Shown here piece by piece: positions 1-10,627 of a stretch of 64,000 nt of DNA; positions within the stretch are counted from its first letter, which is position 1; the number at the start of each line of letters is the position of its first letter. The DNA is from Trichomonas tenax (Eukaryota; Parabasalia; Trichomonadida; Trichomonadidae). Both the position numbers and the translations under genes were made by a program. The notes below the pieces were generated by a model. The model worked only from the letters and a program-made list of their open reading frames with translations, was not told the origin of the DNA and made no database searches. The DNA lies in contig JALKBU010000079.1 of NCBI GenBank assembly GCA_023091735.1, positions 27,430-91,429 of the forward strand, in the 5' to 3' direction.

Positions 1-926
1 ACATAAAGCTCCTTTCTAGGATATTGTCATCTCAAGGATCCCTTCCAGACATGCTTTCACCGAAAGAATTTGATGATATTAATCCAGTTTACGAATATCA
101 TCTTCTACACGCGAGTGTCTTTCCACGTCCAAGAACTCTGACAAAGCAGAACCTCGAAGCAGAAATTTTCCCTGCAAACGAAGAAGAATTCAGAAACGAG
201 ATTAACTCATTAATCACAATGCAGCTTTGTGCAAATATGTGCATGCCATGGCAGAACATTGTCGATGAAAACAACGTATTCTGGGGCTGCTATTATTACC
301 AAGTCTACATCACAAGCAAGATGTGCGAAAAAATCTCTCAAAATGATTTGTTCACTAAGCTCGTTGAAAATATTAGCAATCGCCAGTTTTGTCAGAAGAT
401 ATTCCTCATTTCGCTTGAGAAGCACATTGCGAAGAATGGAATGAAGCTTATTGAAGAGCTCAATAAGATGGACAGACTATGGACGCAGCTTATTACAAAA
501 GCTGATGGTTCAACGAAGACATTCCTTCAGGATTTGGAACAGTGCAAGCAGAGCCACGCAACATTGATCAAAGACTCTGTTTGCAGATTCTCGGAATCAG
601 AGAAGATGCCACTGCACGCTCAGTTCATTGAAATATCCAAATCAATCTCTGAGCTTATGATTATCAACAACAGCACACTCGATAACCAGAGAATTATCAC
701 ATTCTTATTCAACCAGCGTCCTCGAGGCTTATTCAAGATCGTTTTGATCCTTCTCCACTGTGCTGTCAAGAATGCTAAGTTCTATGATCTCTGCACGAAG
801 AATGAAAAGGAAGCTTGGGTTTGCATCGAGTCTGCCCTCAACTATCATCTCACATTGGATATGGAACTGTACGCAAAGTACACCACTCTCATGAGAGTTA
901 TCTATAAGTACTATCCTGTTCAATAA
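1..926 (+). CDS. C-terminal part of an unidentified protein (5' end outside the window)
   Basis: The frame is open from base 3 through the window edge to the TAA at 924-926, so the true start lies upstream. The first in-frame ATG is at 51. The visible ~300 residues are mixed charged and hydrophobic, with helical character and no low complexity. They include a basic, hydrophobic stretch (NQRPRGLFKIVLILLHCAVK) and end in KYYPVQ. No catalytic motif was recognised. It looks like the helical tail of a larger protein, and I cannot assign a family. The stop overlaps a TAAA tetranucleotide. Confidence 0.75.
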   Translation, partial: IKLLSRILSSQGSLPDMLSPKEFDDINPVYEYHLLHASVFPRPRTLTKQNLEAEIFPANEEEFRNEINSLITMQLCANMCMPWQNIVDENNVFWGCYYYQVYITSKMCEKISQNDLFTKLVENISNRQFCQKIFLISLEKHIAKNGMKLIEELNKMDRLWTQLITKADGSTKTFLQDLEQCKQSHATLIKDSVCRFSESEKMPLHAQFIEISKSISELMIINNSTLDNQRIITFLFNQRPRGLFKIVLILLHCAVKNAKFYDLCTKNEKEAWVCIESALNYHLTLDMELYAKYTTLMRVIYKYYPVQ

Positions 927-970
927 AATGTATTGTTTGTTTTATTTCCCTCTTTATTTGACATCAAAAT

Positions 971-1080
971 TTGACATTTATAATTTTACAATTTGTCATT
1001 TATATTTTTGACATCCACAACTTTACATTTTGACATTTACTTGACAACAAATTTGACAAAAAATTGACAAATGTAAAATA
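971..1080. promoter_or_regulatory. Cluster of TGACA/TTTAC upstream elements before the transporter gene
   Basis: At least six TTGACA or TTTGACA half-sites alternate with TTTAC/GTAAA half-sites (for example TTTACATTTTGACATTTAC near 1022). The cluster ends about 50 bases before the ATG at 1128. The same element precedes most genes in this window. A TCATA initiator-like motif follows at 1114-1118, about ten bases before the ATG. Confidence 0.6.
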
Positions 1081-1127
1081 ATAAGGTTCGAGTTTTGAAT
1101 GCGAAATAATCGTTCATAAAAATAATA

Positions 1128-2300
1128 ATGAACGCAAAAGTCAAAGACGGAGACTTTGGACGGAGAATTAGAGGGTTATATATGGTTGGATGCATGGCTG
1201 GAATTATTATATCGTATTACGTTCGTGATACAGCGTATTCGCAAAAATCAAAATACTGTAATAAGGAACAATTGTTTCAAACTCCGTGGTTCTTCACGTT
1301 GGTAATGGGATTCGCTATGTCATTTTGTCTAGTTTTTTATATTATTAGAATTAAGTGTGATCCAACTGTTGGACAGAAATTAAAGGACATATCGCAATAT
1401 TATTACCTGTGGTCGATAGTCCCGGGTTTATGCGATCTATTTGCTACATTTTTATATTCTGCATCAATTATCACAAACAGCGGTCCTGTTTCTGTGGCTC
1501 TGTTTTATTTTGAGCTTTTTACAGTAGTTATATTAAGAACAATCCTGTTTAGCTCAATGAATTATTGTTATCGTTGGTTTGCACTGTTTCTCGTTTCAAT
1601 TGGAATGGTTTTTATGAGTTTTTCTGTTATAAAAGATGCAGGAAAATTAGATCAAACAAATGCACTATCAATCGTTCTTCAATTTATTGCTCAATTTTTA
1701 TACGCAGTGAAAGCAATCATTGAAGAGAAGATATTACATAACAACGATATAAACCCATGGTGGCTAATGGGTGTTGAAGGTTTTTATGAGTTTATATTGA
1801 CTTTATTTATTGTTTATCCAATATCATATGTTTTACCTACAAATAAGTACACGGCTTCATTCCATGAAGATTTGTGTAAATCACTGTCATTAGCAATTAA
1901 GTCCAAATACATTATTATTTTGTTAGTAATTTATATTCCATTTTGCGCATTTTATAATGGATGCATTGGTGGAACAATACAAACATCCAACAGTGTCAGT
2001 TATATTTTAGTAGAGAATATCGGCTCATCTATTGTTTGGATTATTGATATAATAATTTATGAAGGTTTCAATGGCAATGCAATTTTCCCATGCTATGACT
2101 CAAATCTAAACAGGACAAAGAAAGGATCTGCATGGACAAATTATGGTTATATGAGAATTGTTGGATTATTAATTTTCTTGATTGGTGAATTAATATATAT
2201 TGATGTCATTAAGCTACCATACTTCAAATATCCCGAAGTAGATGTTAAAATTATAAGTCTAGGCGCAGTTTTAGGTGATGATATGCCAATGCAAGTATGA
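1128..2300 (+). CDS. SLC35F6-like membrane transporter (drug/metabolite transporter superfamily)
   Basis: The 390-residue protein has about nine or ten hydrophobic membrane segments and short loops, typical of the nucleotide-sugar and drug/metabolite transporter fold. The central part (FLYAVKAIIEEKILHNNDINPWW, then GVEGFYEF) resembles the conserved middle of SLC35F6 proteins, where a Glu-rich helix is followed by a WGxEG-like segment. The likely role is solute transport across an endomembrane; the substrate is unknown. The ATG is preceded by a TCATA initiator-like site and a cluster of upstream elements. The SLC35F6 assignment is by motif memory; the membrane-transporter call is firmer. Confidence 0.7.
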   Translation: MNAKVKDGDFGRRIRGLYMVGCMAGIIISYYVRDTAYSQKSKYCNKEQLFQTPWFFTLVMGFAMSFCLVFYIIRIKCDPTVGQKLKDISQYYYLWSIVPGLCDLFATFLYSASIITNSGPVSVALFYFELFTVVILRTILFSSMNYCYRWFALFLVSIGMVFMSFSVIKDAGKLDQTNALSIVLQFIAQFLYAVKAIIEEKILHNNDINPWWLMGVEGFYEFILTLFIVYPISYVLPTNKYTASFHEDLCKSLSLAIKSKYIIILLVIYIPFCAFYNGCIGGTIQTSNSVSYILVENIGSSIVWIIDIIIYEGFNGNAIFPCYDSNLNRTKKGSAWTNYGYMRIVGLLIFLIGELIYIDVIKLPYFKYPEVDVKIISLGAVLGDDMPMQV

Positions 2301-2655
2301 TTTGCTTCAACAAATAATAGTGTATATCCTTAAATACCAAGGAATTGTTTGTACATGTATGCTAAATGGCTATGTTCATGCTTTGTTTGGTTTATTCAAC
2401 ATTTTCGATGATTTTTGAAACTTGTTATACCTCATTTCTGCTGTTCTGATGTTACTTAGTATTTTTGATCAATAGCTTCGGTATTGGATATCCAAAATAT
2501 AAAAACATTTCCTCAATATTGTAGCTTTTTTCTTCTATCAGTTGTGTTGGAATGAACAAATCCAAAAGCCATTCTCTCCTGCGTAAAAAAGGGAGACCCT
2601 AAAATATAATTTTTAAACGTCAAGCAAAATCTATCAAAATCTTCGAAGGAAAATA

Positions 2656-5600
2656 ATGAATCAAAAGGGGGAAGAAACGTCCTCCTCCTTTTACAACAGG
2701 TTCATTATTCCAGATAAGAACGCCTTCGAGGTTTCGTATTGGTTTCAGAACACAAAATCGCAAATTCGGCACATTGAGAATATTATCTGCAAATGGAATT
2801 TAAATACATCAATAAAAAAGGATGTGGGGATACAGGATTCAATTAGTTCGATAGATTTTGTTCCTAAAAATCCTCAATCACCAAATAATAAAGAAAAATT
2901 ATCGAATTATTGGAAAAAGCTTGTGAAAAAGATGTTAAATGCGCGAACAAAGAAAAGACTACAGAAAGGAAAGTCAAAGCTCGATGAACAAAAGATTAAA
3001 CACAAACATTTTAAGAAAAAAACAAAAAACTACCCACAGCAAGAAATTATCAGTCAAACATCAAGTGGCTTCAGAGAAGAAATCATCCAATCGCAAGCAG
3101 AAGAAGAAACAGAGGTTGAATCTCCATACACAAAAAAATACAAGAATTTATGGATCTCGTTAATCAAGAGGTTCTACAAACAGACTCAGTATAATACACA
3201 CATCCAGGAGCAAGAAAAGCTTGTTGTTCAACGAAAACGCGAAAAAATAGAAAGAAAAGAAAGATTTGCCGAATGGTCAAAGAAATTACTATATAATGAT
3301 GCAATACAAGAATTACGAACATCAAAGGAACGCCTTGATAAGGCCTCATCTGATTGGAACAAATTAATCACAAAATTATATCTTCAAAACAAAATTGATG
3401 CGCTTCACGATGAATACGATAAGTGGAAGAACCTTCGATTCCAGAATCCAGACCAAATTGTTGACGTTTGGAAGCGATATTCATCTTATTTGCTCAAAAC
3501 ACATTATCGATTGAAATCAATTCGTGAATTTTTCGCAATGGAGCGTTTAACGAGATTCTTCCAGTACATCATTATTCCTCGAAGAGCAATGCACGTTGTA
3601 GATACAATGGAACTGCCATGGAGAGCATTAGTCAAGCGTGAAACGAAAAAGGAAATCGTTAAAAGCGCAAGAAAAATTAGGCGTTGTTCACTGCATTACA
3701 GATCTCATCTTGCTGATAATTTTGCTCTCAATTTCACAGAAGCCATCGCTGAAGCGTTTTCTTCTGTTGCCGTCAATCACCTGGGACCGCCATCGAATGC
3801 TGTTCAGAAGCCACCGAAGAAGATCAAACAGAAGCCACACGTGAAGATGCCGAGTCGCCCAATCAAACCAAAGAAACCAGACACAACACCAGGAAAGAAA
3901 GTCGATGCTGCAACAATGCCACGTGAAGAAAAGAGCAAGAAAGATGATATCTTCATCGAAGAAGAACAGCTTTCTGATGATGATCTTGATCTCGGCGAAT
4001 TGATTGAACATTCTTCAGTCAATATTGAGATCGATAATAACTCCGAGTCTGCTCTTCCACCAAATATTCAGATTGTTCAAATCATTCACGAGGAGCCTTC
4101 GCTACCACCAAAGAAAGAAATGCCGAAGGTTGATGTCTCAGAGGGTTCATTCAAGTTTCCTTCCGATGACAACAAATCTTCGAGTGATGGAAAACCTGAT
4201 AATAAAGGCGGAAACTATTCATTGTCAACAGGAAGCAAAGAGCCTCCACGCCTCGAAGTTACAAAGAACCCATCAGCTTCAATTCCTCCAAGAACAAATG
4301 CAGGAATCCAAACGAAGCCAAAGAAAGAAGTCGAAAAAGTTACTCAAGAAACGCAAAAGTCGACATGTTCTGGAAAACCATCTTCAGGGAAGCAATCATC
4401 AGAAGGACTCTCAGACGTTACGCTATCAGCTCCAAGCATCTCTCGAATCATGGAAATGTACGGAAGTGGATCATCACTTGAAGAAATCAACGTTTCTGTT
4501 GAAGAAGTTACAAGTGAACTCGAACTTACAAACAGCGGTTCTCCGATTAAGGCGAAGAGCGCGAAGTCAACAAACTATGAAGAAGAAAGTTATCAAACAG
4601 AAACACCAGCATCTATATCATCAACAATCAGGAATTCACCGAGAAACAGATTTTCAAGTCCATTTACAAGCTCTTCATTCATGCAAACACCTCATGGCGG
4701 AATTTCGAACCAAACAGAGAAAATTGATTTGCTGGAGCAACACAATGCAATCAGCTCTGAACCAATTGCAGAGCCGCAGCCATTTGTTCCTTACAGAATC
4801 AAAGAAAGTGAATACAGTGATGTTGCTGATGATGAAGAATCTTTTGCATTGTTTGACTTTGCTGAAGAAGAAAGTTCCTACGATTATGAAGAGGAAGTGC
4901 AATCAGATGTTCCCTTCATCTTCAGTGATGGAGGAAGATCAGATGAACCGATTCAATTGTCAAATGGCTCTCAAAATAGACAAGGAAGGCAACAAAAAGT
5001 TCGAAACAACTCAGAACCAAAATTCGTTTTCTCATCAAATGAAACGCTTCCTTTGTCAACAAGATCAGACGATCCAAACTTTGTATTTTCATCAAACGAG
5101 AATATTTTCATTCCATCAAAGATAGCTCCTGTTCAAGAAGAGAAAGAAGACTCCATCTCTGAGAAAAACAGTCCAGTATCCGATAAAAGCTCTCCTGGAG
5201 AAACAAATAATAGTTTCACTCCTAAGAAGAACTCAGATAGTGATAAATCGCCAACGTTTGACTTTTCAGCAGACAATGATGAAAGCGAGAAAGCTTTAAC
5301 TGAAACTCCAAAGCCAGAGACTTCACAAGAATACACATATTCATATTATAGTCCTGGTATTAGACCAACAGCCTCTGATTTTACAGATGATACAGAGCAA
5401 GCGAAGGATTCTCAAAACACAACACAGAATTATGATGAAGAAAATATTGAAAAAGCGGAAGAGGAAGAAGAAAATGCAGAAATTAACTTTGAAGAAGATA
5501 TTGAAAATGATAAAGTCGAAGAGGAAGAAGAAAAGAATGATGAAATTCATAATGAAAAACAAGATTTTAATGATTCAATCGAAGAAGAAAAGAATGATGA

Positions 5601-6204
5601 AGTTCCTGATGAAAAACAAGAGGATGATGATGATTCAATCGAAGAAGAAGAAAAGAATCATGAAATTCAAGATTTAGACGATCAAATTCCTCAAAAAGAA
5701 AATCATGAAGAAGAAATTCATAAAAATCAAGAAGAAGAAATAAAGAATCCTGAAGATGTCACAAATGAAAATATCGAAAATCTCAATGAAGAAGAAATGA
5801 ATGAAGGAATTAATTTAGAGGAAGAAGAAGATCTGAACTATCCTGGATATGAGGACAATGGTAATGTGTATGTTGATGCTGAAGCTGATCATTTTGAACA
5901 TGGGTTTATGTTCGAAGAAGAAGATTTCGCAAATGAAGAAGAAGAATTGAATTTCTCATTCAATGATGCCGAAGAAGATACATACAAAGAGCAGCTAAGC
6001 CTTGGAGTGTCTTCAGACTATCAATATCCCAATGACTCAAAGCTAAGTGACGATGATACACCGAATTTCAACTTTGGAAAAGAATCGCCAAATTCATCGA
6101 ACGAAACTATCACTTTGGAAAGTATGCCACCAGCTAGACCTCTCAATTCGTCAACAGATAAGTTTGGACTGTCTCCTGGAGGGTTTTTCCTTACGGGTTT
6201 ATAA
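2656..6204 (+). CDS. Large disordered protein with basic Trp-repeat N-terminus and Glu-rich acidic C-terminus
   Basis: The protein has 1182 residues. Residues 1-330 are basic and helical, with tryptophans at about 29, 47, 86, 166, 207, 234, 257, 272 and 322, mostly in W-x-x-L/W-K contexts (YWKKLV, LWISLI, DWNKLI, VWKR, PWRALV). Residues 390-900 are Ser/Pro/Lys-rich and look unstructured. Residues 900-1130 are Glu/Asp-rich with imprecise tandem units such as DSIEEE-KNDE. I do not recognise the family. The spaced Trp-Leu segments recall centrin-binding Sfi1-type repeats, which is inference only. The neighbour on the other strand is an EF-hand gene, with convergent 3' ends 168 bases apart. The stop overlaps TAAA. 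Confidence 0.8.
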   Translation: MNQKGEETSSSFYNRFIIPDKNAFEVSYWFQNTKSQIRHIENIICKWNLNTSIKKDVGIQDSISSIDFVPKNPQSPNNKEKLSNYWKKLVKKMLNARTKKRLQKGKSKLDEQKIKHKHFKKKTKNYPQQEIISQTSSGFREEIIQSQAEEETEVESPYTKKYKNLWISLIKRFYKQTQYNTHIQEQEKLVVQRKREKIERKERFAEWSKKLLYNDAIQELRTSKERLDKASSDWNKLITKLYLQNKIDALHDEYDKWKNLRFQNPDQIVDVWKRYSSYLLKTHYRLKSIREFFAMERLTRFFQYIIIPRRAMHVVDTMELPWRALVKRETKKEIVKSARKIRRCSLHYRSHLADNFALNFTEAIAEAFSSVAVNHLGPPSNAVQKPPKKIKQKPHVKMPSRPIKPKKPDTTPGKKVDAATMPREEKSKKDDIFIEEEQLSDDDLDLGELIEHSSVNIEIDNNSESALPPNIQIVQIIHEEPSLPPKKEMPKVDVSEGSFKFPSDDNKSSSDGKPDNKGGNYSLSTGSKEPPRLEVTKNPSASIPPRTNAGIQTKPKKEVEKVTQETQKSTCSGKPSSGKQSSEGLSDVTLSAPSISRIMEMYGSGSSLEEINVSVEEVTSELELTNSGSPIKAKSAKSTNYEEESYQTETPASISSTIRNSPRNRFSSPFTSSSFMQTPHGGISNQTEKIDLLEQHNAISSEPIAEPQPFVPYRIKESEYSDVADDEESFALFDFAEEESSYDYEEEVQSDVPFIFSDGGRSDEPIQLSNGSQNRQGRQQKVRNNSEPKFVFSSNETLPLSTRSDDPNFVFSSNENIFIPSKIAPVQEEKEDSISEKNSPVSDKSSPGETNNSFTPKKNSDSDKSPTFDFSADNDESEKALTETPKPETSQEYTYSYYSPGIRPTASDFTDDTEQAKDSQNTTQNYDEENIEKAEEEEENAEINFEEDIENDKVEEEEEKNDEIHNEKQDFNDSIEEEKNDEVPDEKQEDDDDSIEEEEKNHEIQDLDDQIPQKENHEEEIHKNQEEEIKNPEDVTNENIENLNEEEMNEGINLEEEEDLNYPGYEDNGNVYVDAEADHFEHGFMFEEEDFANEEEELNFSFNDAEEDTYKEQLSLGVSSDYQYPNDSKLSDDDTPNFNFGKESPNSSNETITLESMPPARPLNSSTDKFGLSPGGFFLTGL
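5500..5690 (+). repeat. Imperfect Glu-rich coding minisatellite
   Basis: Within the acidic tail of the large protein, GATTCAATCGAAGAAGAA recurs at 5571 and 5632, each followed by a variant of AAGAATGATGAA. At 5520 a related unit lacks the start. The unit is about 50-60 bases, in frame, and differs in number of GAA codons between copies, as expected from replication slippage. Confidence 0.7.
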
Positions 6205-6372
6205 ACTAATTGTGTTATTTTGTTTATTTAAATGATTTATGTTTTGTTATCAAATACATAATGCACATAACAATAAAAGTTTTATATTTGAAAGCTAGAG
6301 CTTGAAAACAAAGTTGAAGACGAAATTATGAATATTTCATGATTTATTTTATAACAACAGAAAGGAAATCAT

Positions 6373-6825
6373 TCACTTAGGACGCATCAAGCGAATCATT
6401 TCAGCGTAGTCAATCATATGGCTTCCATCCTTATCAAGTTGTGTGATTAATTCTTGAATTAGAGGCTGAGAGACAGGATGCTTTAAACTGCTAAAAACTT
6501 GTGTGATTGTTGCAACAGGAAGCTTTCCTTGCTTCTTTTTATCAAAAATTTTGAATGCTTGTATCAATTCTTCTTGAGAATCAGCAGCACGCAAGAAGTA
6601 ATAGATGCAGATTGTGAACTCAACGATGTCAATTGGATTCTCCTGTCCAATTTCGCCTAACATCTCATTAATTTCGTCGTCGGTAGGCCTGATTCCAACC
6701 ATCTTGAGTGCTTTTGATAAATCTTCTGGTTTAAGAATGCCGCTGTTATTTTTGGCATAGTGATTGAACGCCCTTTTGAATGATTTGAGCTGTTGATCTG
6801 AAAGACACTCGCAAACTTGGCTCAT
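6373..6825 (-). CDS. EF-hand protein of the calmodulin/centrin type
   Basis: The 150-residue protein has the four-EF-hand layout of calmodulin and centrin. The last hand is canonical (DKDGSHMIDYAE, with acidic or polar ligands at loop positions 1, 3, 5, 9 and Glu at 12). The first three loops (NNSGILKPEDL, a middle segment with ENPIDIVEF, and DKKKQGKLPVAT) lack several ligands, so probably one Ca2+ site is functional. The ATG at 6825 was chosen; the reading frame extends nine codons further only to a TTG. The length fits an essential-light-chain, calmodulin-like or centrin-like regulator. Upstream elements lie at 6865-6892. Confidence 0.8.
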   Translation of the reverse strand: MSQVCECLSDQQLKSFKRAFNHYAKNNSGILKPEDLSKALKMVGIRPTDDEINEMLGEIGQENPIDIVEFTICIYYFLRAADSQEELIQAFKIFDKKKQGKLPVATITQVFSSLKHPVSQPLIQELITQLDKDGSHMIDYAEMIRLMRPK

Positions 6826-6864
6826 TTTTGTTTTTAATTTTAAACGATCCAAATGTGACTAAAT

Positions 6865-6892
6865 GCCATGTAAAATGATTCTTGACATGTCA
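6865..6892 (-). promoter_or_regulatory. Paired upstream elements (CCATGTAAA and TTGACATGTCAA)
   Basis: The bases read GCCATGTAAAATG, then a perfect 12-base palindrome TTGACATGTCAA. They lie 40-67 bases before the ATG of the EF-hand gene and match the element found before most genes here. On the minus strand a TCACA initiator-like motif lies between them and the start. Confidence 0.55.
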
Positions 6893-7335
6893 ACATGCAT
6901 ATCATTATTACTTCAATTCATTGTCTTACACTTGGCTATTATTCATTGCAACACATGGCAAGTATCTTTACAAGTTTTGGGAAAATGATTTAACATCTTA
7001 ATTTCTGAAGAAAAGTTTCATGAAAACAACACAAAATATAATCATATTTGTATAACATTGGTAAAAACCTATTCTAAATGTGTATGTGCGAAAAATGTTT
7101 ATCTGAGAAGATCCTAGAAGTATTGATATGATGCCAAAAAGTAAAAATACTTTGTCAGATTGTAAATTTTTATTTACAATGAAAAATGCCATGATGGGAT
7201 AGGTTATGGTTATTATAAATGATAATAATTAAATTAATATCTGTCCCATTTTAATAATAGAGATTTATCAGTCTATTTCATTATGAATATTTTTTTTCTG
7301 CTGTCAAACTAATATTATATAAAATTTTGAGTATA

Positions 7336-7504
7336 ATTTGACATGTAAGTATCTGATAAAAGTGACGTCCCGAAGGGTGTTAGTAATATTTACATTCTTG
7401 ATACAAAAGTGAACCATTTTAGAAAAGTTATTTTTTGTAAACTTTTCAAAATGTGTCACTTTTGTCAAGAATTGATTTTCTCATTTAATTTGACAAGTAA
7501 AATT
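7336..7504 (+). promoter_or_regulatory. Upstream elements of the HECT gene
   Basis: TTTGACATGTAAG occurs at about 7337-7349 and TTTGACAAGTAAAA at about 7489-7502. Partial copies (TTTTGTAAAC, TGTGTCACTTTTGTCAAG) lie between. They precede the ATG at 7531. The intergenic interval 6826-7530 is shared with the divergent EF-hand gene and has nothing else recognisable in it. Confidence 0.5.
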
Positions 7505-7530
7505 AATGTTGGCAAATATTAAAAGAATTA

Positions 7531-9861
7531 ATGATTAAAGCAATTTTCCATCAGTATGCTGAGATAGATAGCATATTGAGAGATTTTCAAGCATCGAGCA
7601 ACGAAGCTTATGAAATACTTAGGAGTATAAACAGATCCGATTTAACACATTTTTGTTTAATTTTCGATGCTATTTCTGAATTTAAATCATCAAATCATTT
7701 AACAAATATCCAAAAAATCACTGATAGTGACAAAATGCAGATTTTGTCATTTTACTACGTTTTATACTATGTTCTAAAAAATTTTGGGGATAAGACTGAT
7801 TGCACACTTTTGATTAACTTCGCATCTGATGTTATAATAAGTTCAAAAGCAATTTGGGACAAAATCAAAGTTCCAGAAAGAGCAATTCAAATTCATATCA
7901 TAATTCAACAAGTTGGAATAATTTTAATCTTACAGAGCAAACCAAATTTTGAGAAAATTTTGGACAAATCACAATTGTTAAGCATTATTAGCGCAAAAGC
8001 AGCTGAAGAAAAAGTTTCTTGCTTCAAAGAGTTATATAATCAATATTTGTCTTTCTTTTCCAATACATCAGAATCTAATACGCTTTTTAATAATACAACA
8101 CTCAGAGAACTCAAATTCGAAAATGAATCTCAACGTAATAAAATAATTCTAGAAAAGTCTCAACTACTCTCTTTCGTTTTACAATGTGGACTTATCACTG
8201 AAAAGCATATCGATATAATTTTTAGTCCAAAGTTTGAAGTAGATGATGATCGAATATTTCAAGATATAAAGTTAGATGTAAATGGGAAGAAATTTTTGTA
8301 CAGAGCGAACATAAACTTTGACTTCTCATCGCTTTTGCTCAAATACTTACTTTTGACGAAAGAAATTACAATGGATAAGATTATTGATGCTTATACATCT
8401 AATTGCATAGGCATAGTTCAATTTCCGAACCACGACTTTGGTGACTATCTCACACAGTTCACAAACATATTAAATGATACAGGATTATTGCCAGAATGTA
8501 CTTTTACTATCAATGACTCCAAAATTAAATTTACAAGATATGACCAAATTATGCATGCTTTTGTAATGGCAAAAGTATCTAATGCCGAAACACCAGTTAT
8601 CAAAATTGAAAAGGTTTCCAATAATGAAAAAATAGAGAGACCCAAGCGCCAGTTTTTGGGTCCTATATTTTATGAGCATCTTTCAGAGTACATCGTCGAG
8701 ACATTAGGACAACTCAATCAACAATATGGACAAACATTCATTGATAAAGATTTTGATGCAAGATTCAACAATTATATTCAAAATCACTCAAAAACAATAT
8801 TCGCGCATGAAACAACTTATCTAAAAGCTGTTTTAAAGTATCCGTTCTTATTTAGTATAGAAACAAGACTTAACTTATTCAACCAATTGTATATACAGGG
8901 ACTAAAGAACAACAGTGCAAGCCTGAATGTACGAAGAGAAAAAATATTTGAGGATGGTCTTAAGATACTCAAACACTGTGGTCCTGGAACAACACATTGG
9001 GTAATGAGTTTTATTGGTCATGCAGGAATTGGAAGCGGTTTAACACGTGACTTCATTCAAATTATGGTTGAAAACATCCTTAATCAACCGAATTTTATAC
9101 CACCCGATTATCATGTGCCAAGCGTAAACAATGTTGAGTATTATTATGAGTTTGGAATCTTGGTTGCAAAATCCATTCTTATGGGAGTTACTTTCAATGC
9201 TCCACCATTGGATGATATTTTCTTTTCAATATTACTTGGTCGAGATCTAGCATGGGAAATAGTTGATCCATATAAAGCTAAAAATTTGAAAACTCCCGAA
9301 ATTTTTATTGATGGTGCCACCTTCGAATATGTAGGAGAAGATGCAGATAGAGTTGTTACTCAAGAAAATCTTAATGAGTTCATTGCAAAATACAGTGACA
9401 TCAAATATGTTTTCAGAAAGGCCAGAGAAGATTTTATTCGCGGCTTCTCCACAGTTATAAACTTTGAGTCAACACAGTTGTTCACTGTATCAGAATTTCG
9501 AGAAATTGTTTGCGGACCTGATAAAAAACCATCTTACGATCAATTAAATGATGCAATCATTGTTCAATCAGGAAATGAGAAGTACAAGATGTGGCTGGTT
9601 AATATCATCGACAATTTCGATAAAAACCAGTTCAAATCATTCCTTAAATTCCTTTCTGGATCTCCTTCACTTCCTTATGGAGGCATCACAAAATATCCAC
9701 ATCAAATTAAATTGTCAATTTTACATAAATCCATTGATAGGTTACCATCGTCAAAAACATGCATGACTTCTCTGACAATTCCGGCCTATCCAAACGCAGA
9801 AACCATGCGTGAAAAGATTATATATGCAATGGAACACTGTATTGATTATGAATTTGCCTAA
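7531..9861 (+). CDS. HECT-type E3 ubiquitin ligase
   Basis: The protein has 776 residues. The C-terminal ~350 residues form a HECT domain, the thioester-forming catalytic module of E3 ligases. Its N-lobe includes GHAGIGSGLTRDFIQ and YYYEFGILVAKSI, and the C-lobe ends with SSKTCMTSLTIPAYPN. Cys744 is the expected ubiquitin-accepting residue, followed by the usual helix (MREKIIYAM). The N-terminal ~400 residues are helical with no recognised substrate-binding repeats. Typical HECT proteins end a few residues after the last hydrophobic position, as here. Substrates are unknown. Confidence 0.9.
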   Translation: MIKAIFHQYAEIDSILRDFQASSNEAYEILRSINRSDLTHFCLIFDAISEFKSSNHLTNIQKITDSDKMQILSFYYVLYYVLKNFGDKTDCTLLINFASDVIISSKAIWDKIKVPERAIQIHIIIQQVGIILILQSKPNFEKILDKSQLLSIISAKAAEEKVSCFKELYNQYLSFFSNTSESNTLFNNTTLRELKFENESQRNKIILEKSQLLSFVLQCGLITEKHIDIIFSPKFEVDDDRIFQDIKLDVNGKKFLYRANINFDFSSLLLKYLLLTKEITMDKIIDAYTSNCIGIVQFPNHDFGDYLTQFTNILNDTGLLPECTFTINDSKIKFTRYDQIMHAFVMAKVSNAETPVIKIEKVSNNEKIERPKRQFLGPIFYEHLSEYIVETLGQLNQQYGQTFIDKDFDARFNNYIQNHSKTIFAHETTYLKAVLKYPFLFSIETRLNLFNQLYIQGLKNNSASLNVRREKIFEDGLKILKHCGPGTTHWVMSFIGHAGIGSGLTRDFIQIMVENILNQPNFIPPDYHVPSVNNVEYYYEFGILVAKSILMGVTFNAPPLDDIFFSILLGRDLAWEIVDPYKAKNLKTPEIFIDGATFEYVGEDADRVVTQENLNEFIAKYSDIKYVFRKAREDFIRGFSTVINFESTQLFTVSEFREIVCGPDKKPSYDQLNDAIIVQSGNEKYKMWLVNIIDNFDKNQFKSFLKFLSGSPSLPYGGITKYPHQIKLSILHKSIDRLPSSKTCMTSLTIPAYPNAETMREKIIYAMEHCIDYEFA

Positions 9862-10627
9862 CGAATATAAAATTGTTTGTTGTTTTGGCAAGTAAAGTTA
9901 AAGTTTTATTTCATAGCTATGTTAACAGCAAAAGAGAATCATGAGAAATCCTTTTATGACCCTTGTTAGTGCAGGATTTCGGAAAGCATGTGTTCGATCG
10001 AATTTTTGAACATCCTTTAAGCCACTCCCTTAAAAACGACGCTCAGCAAATTTATAAATGTGGAAAAATTCAGTACCATATCAATATAATGTACATAAGC
10101 TATTTCATAAATAAATTCCGCCAAAAAAAAAACAATAAAATTATGTTGAACCATTCGATCAATGCCGAATATGCCGTAGTGTTTGTTGTATTGTTATATA
10201 TGTATCTTATGGCCTGTGTTCTCGTCAAAAGATTCATTCAAACCCGTTAATTAATTCAGAACAACTCACAATATGGTCAAACTCTATTCAATGTTCAAGA
10301 CCACTATTAAATTTTCTTTTCATGCAATTTTTCAATGATAAAAAGATTGACTGTCGTTAAATCAAACCAACTGAAATTATTTTCATCGGTTATCCCAAAA
10401 CCCGAGAATTTAAATCATAGCTAAGCTATTAAGATGTTTTATAATAATAAAAAGTTAATAACAAAAATGAGATAAGAATATGATATGACAATAATAGCAT
10501 ATTCTATATTTAAAGCAAAAACGTCCAAACATAAAGAAATTAACGAAATTAAGAAAAATTTTTGTGGGTGATGCAGCCCCTCGATAAATAAAAATCGAAC
10601 GATAGATCAAGAGACCAGTTTTTTAGA
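9862..10627. other. Intergenic, no gene seen
   Basis: AT-rich sequence between the HECT and GluRS genes. It contains AATATAAAATTG just after the HECT stop. A reading frame at 9963-10250 starts with TTG and looks random. The palindromic upstream element is not present before the GluRS start; instead ATCGAACGATAGATC lies at 10595-10608. Confidence 0.5.

Noticed and set aside
4004..5125. 373-residue plus-strand frame inside the large acidic gene
   Set aside because: It is a shadow frame of the low-complexity coding region, with Gln/Ser/His bias.
9963..10250. 95-residue reading frame
   Set aside because: It starts with TTG and has random composition; no promoter-like element precedes it.
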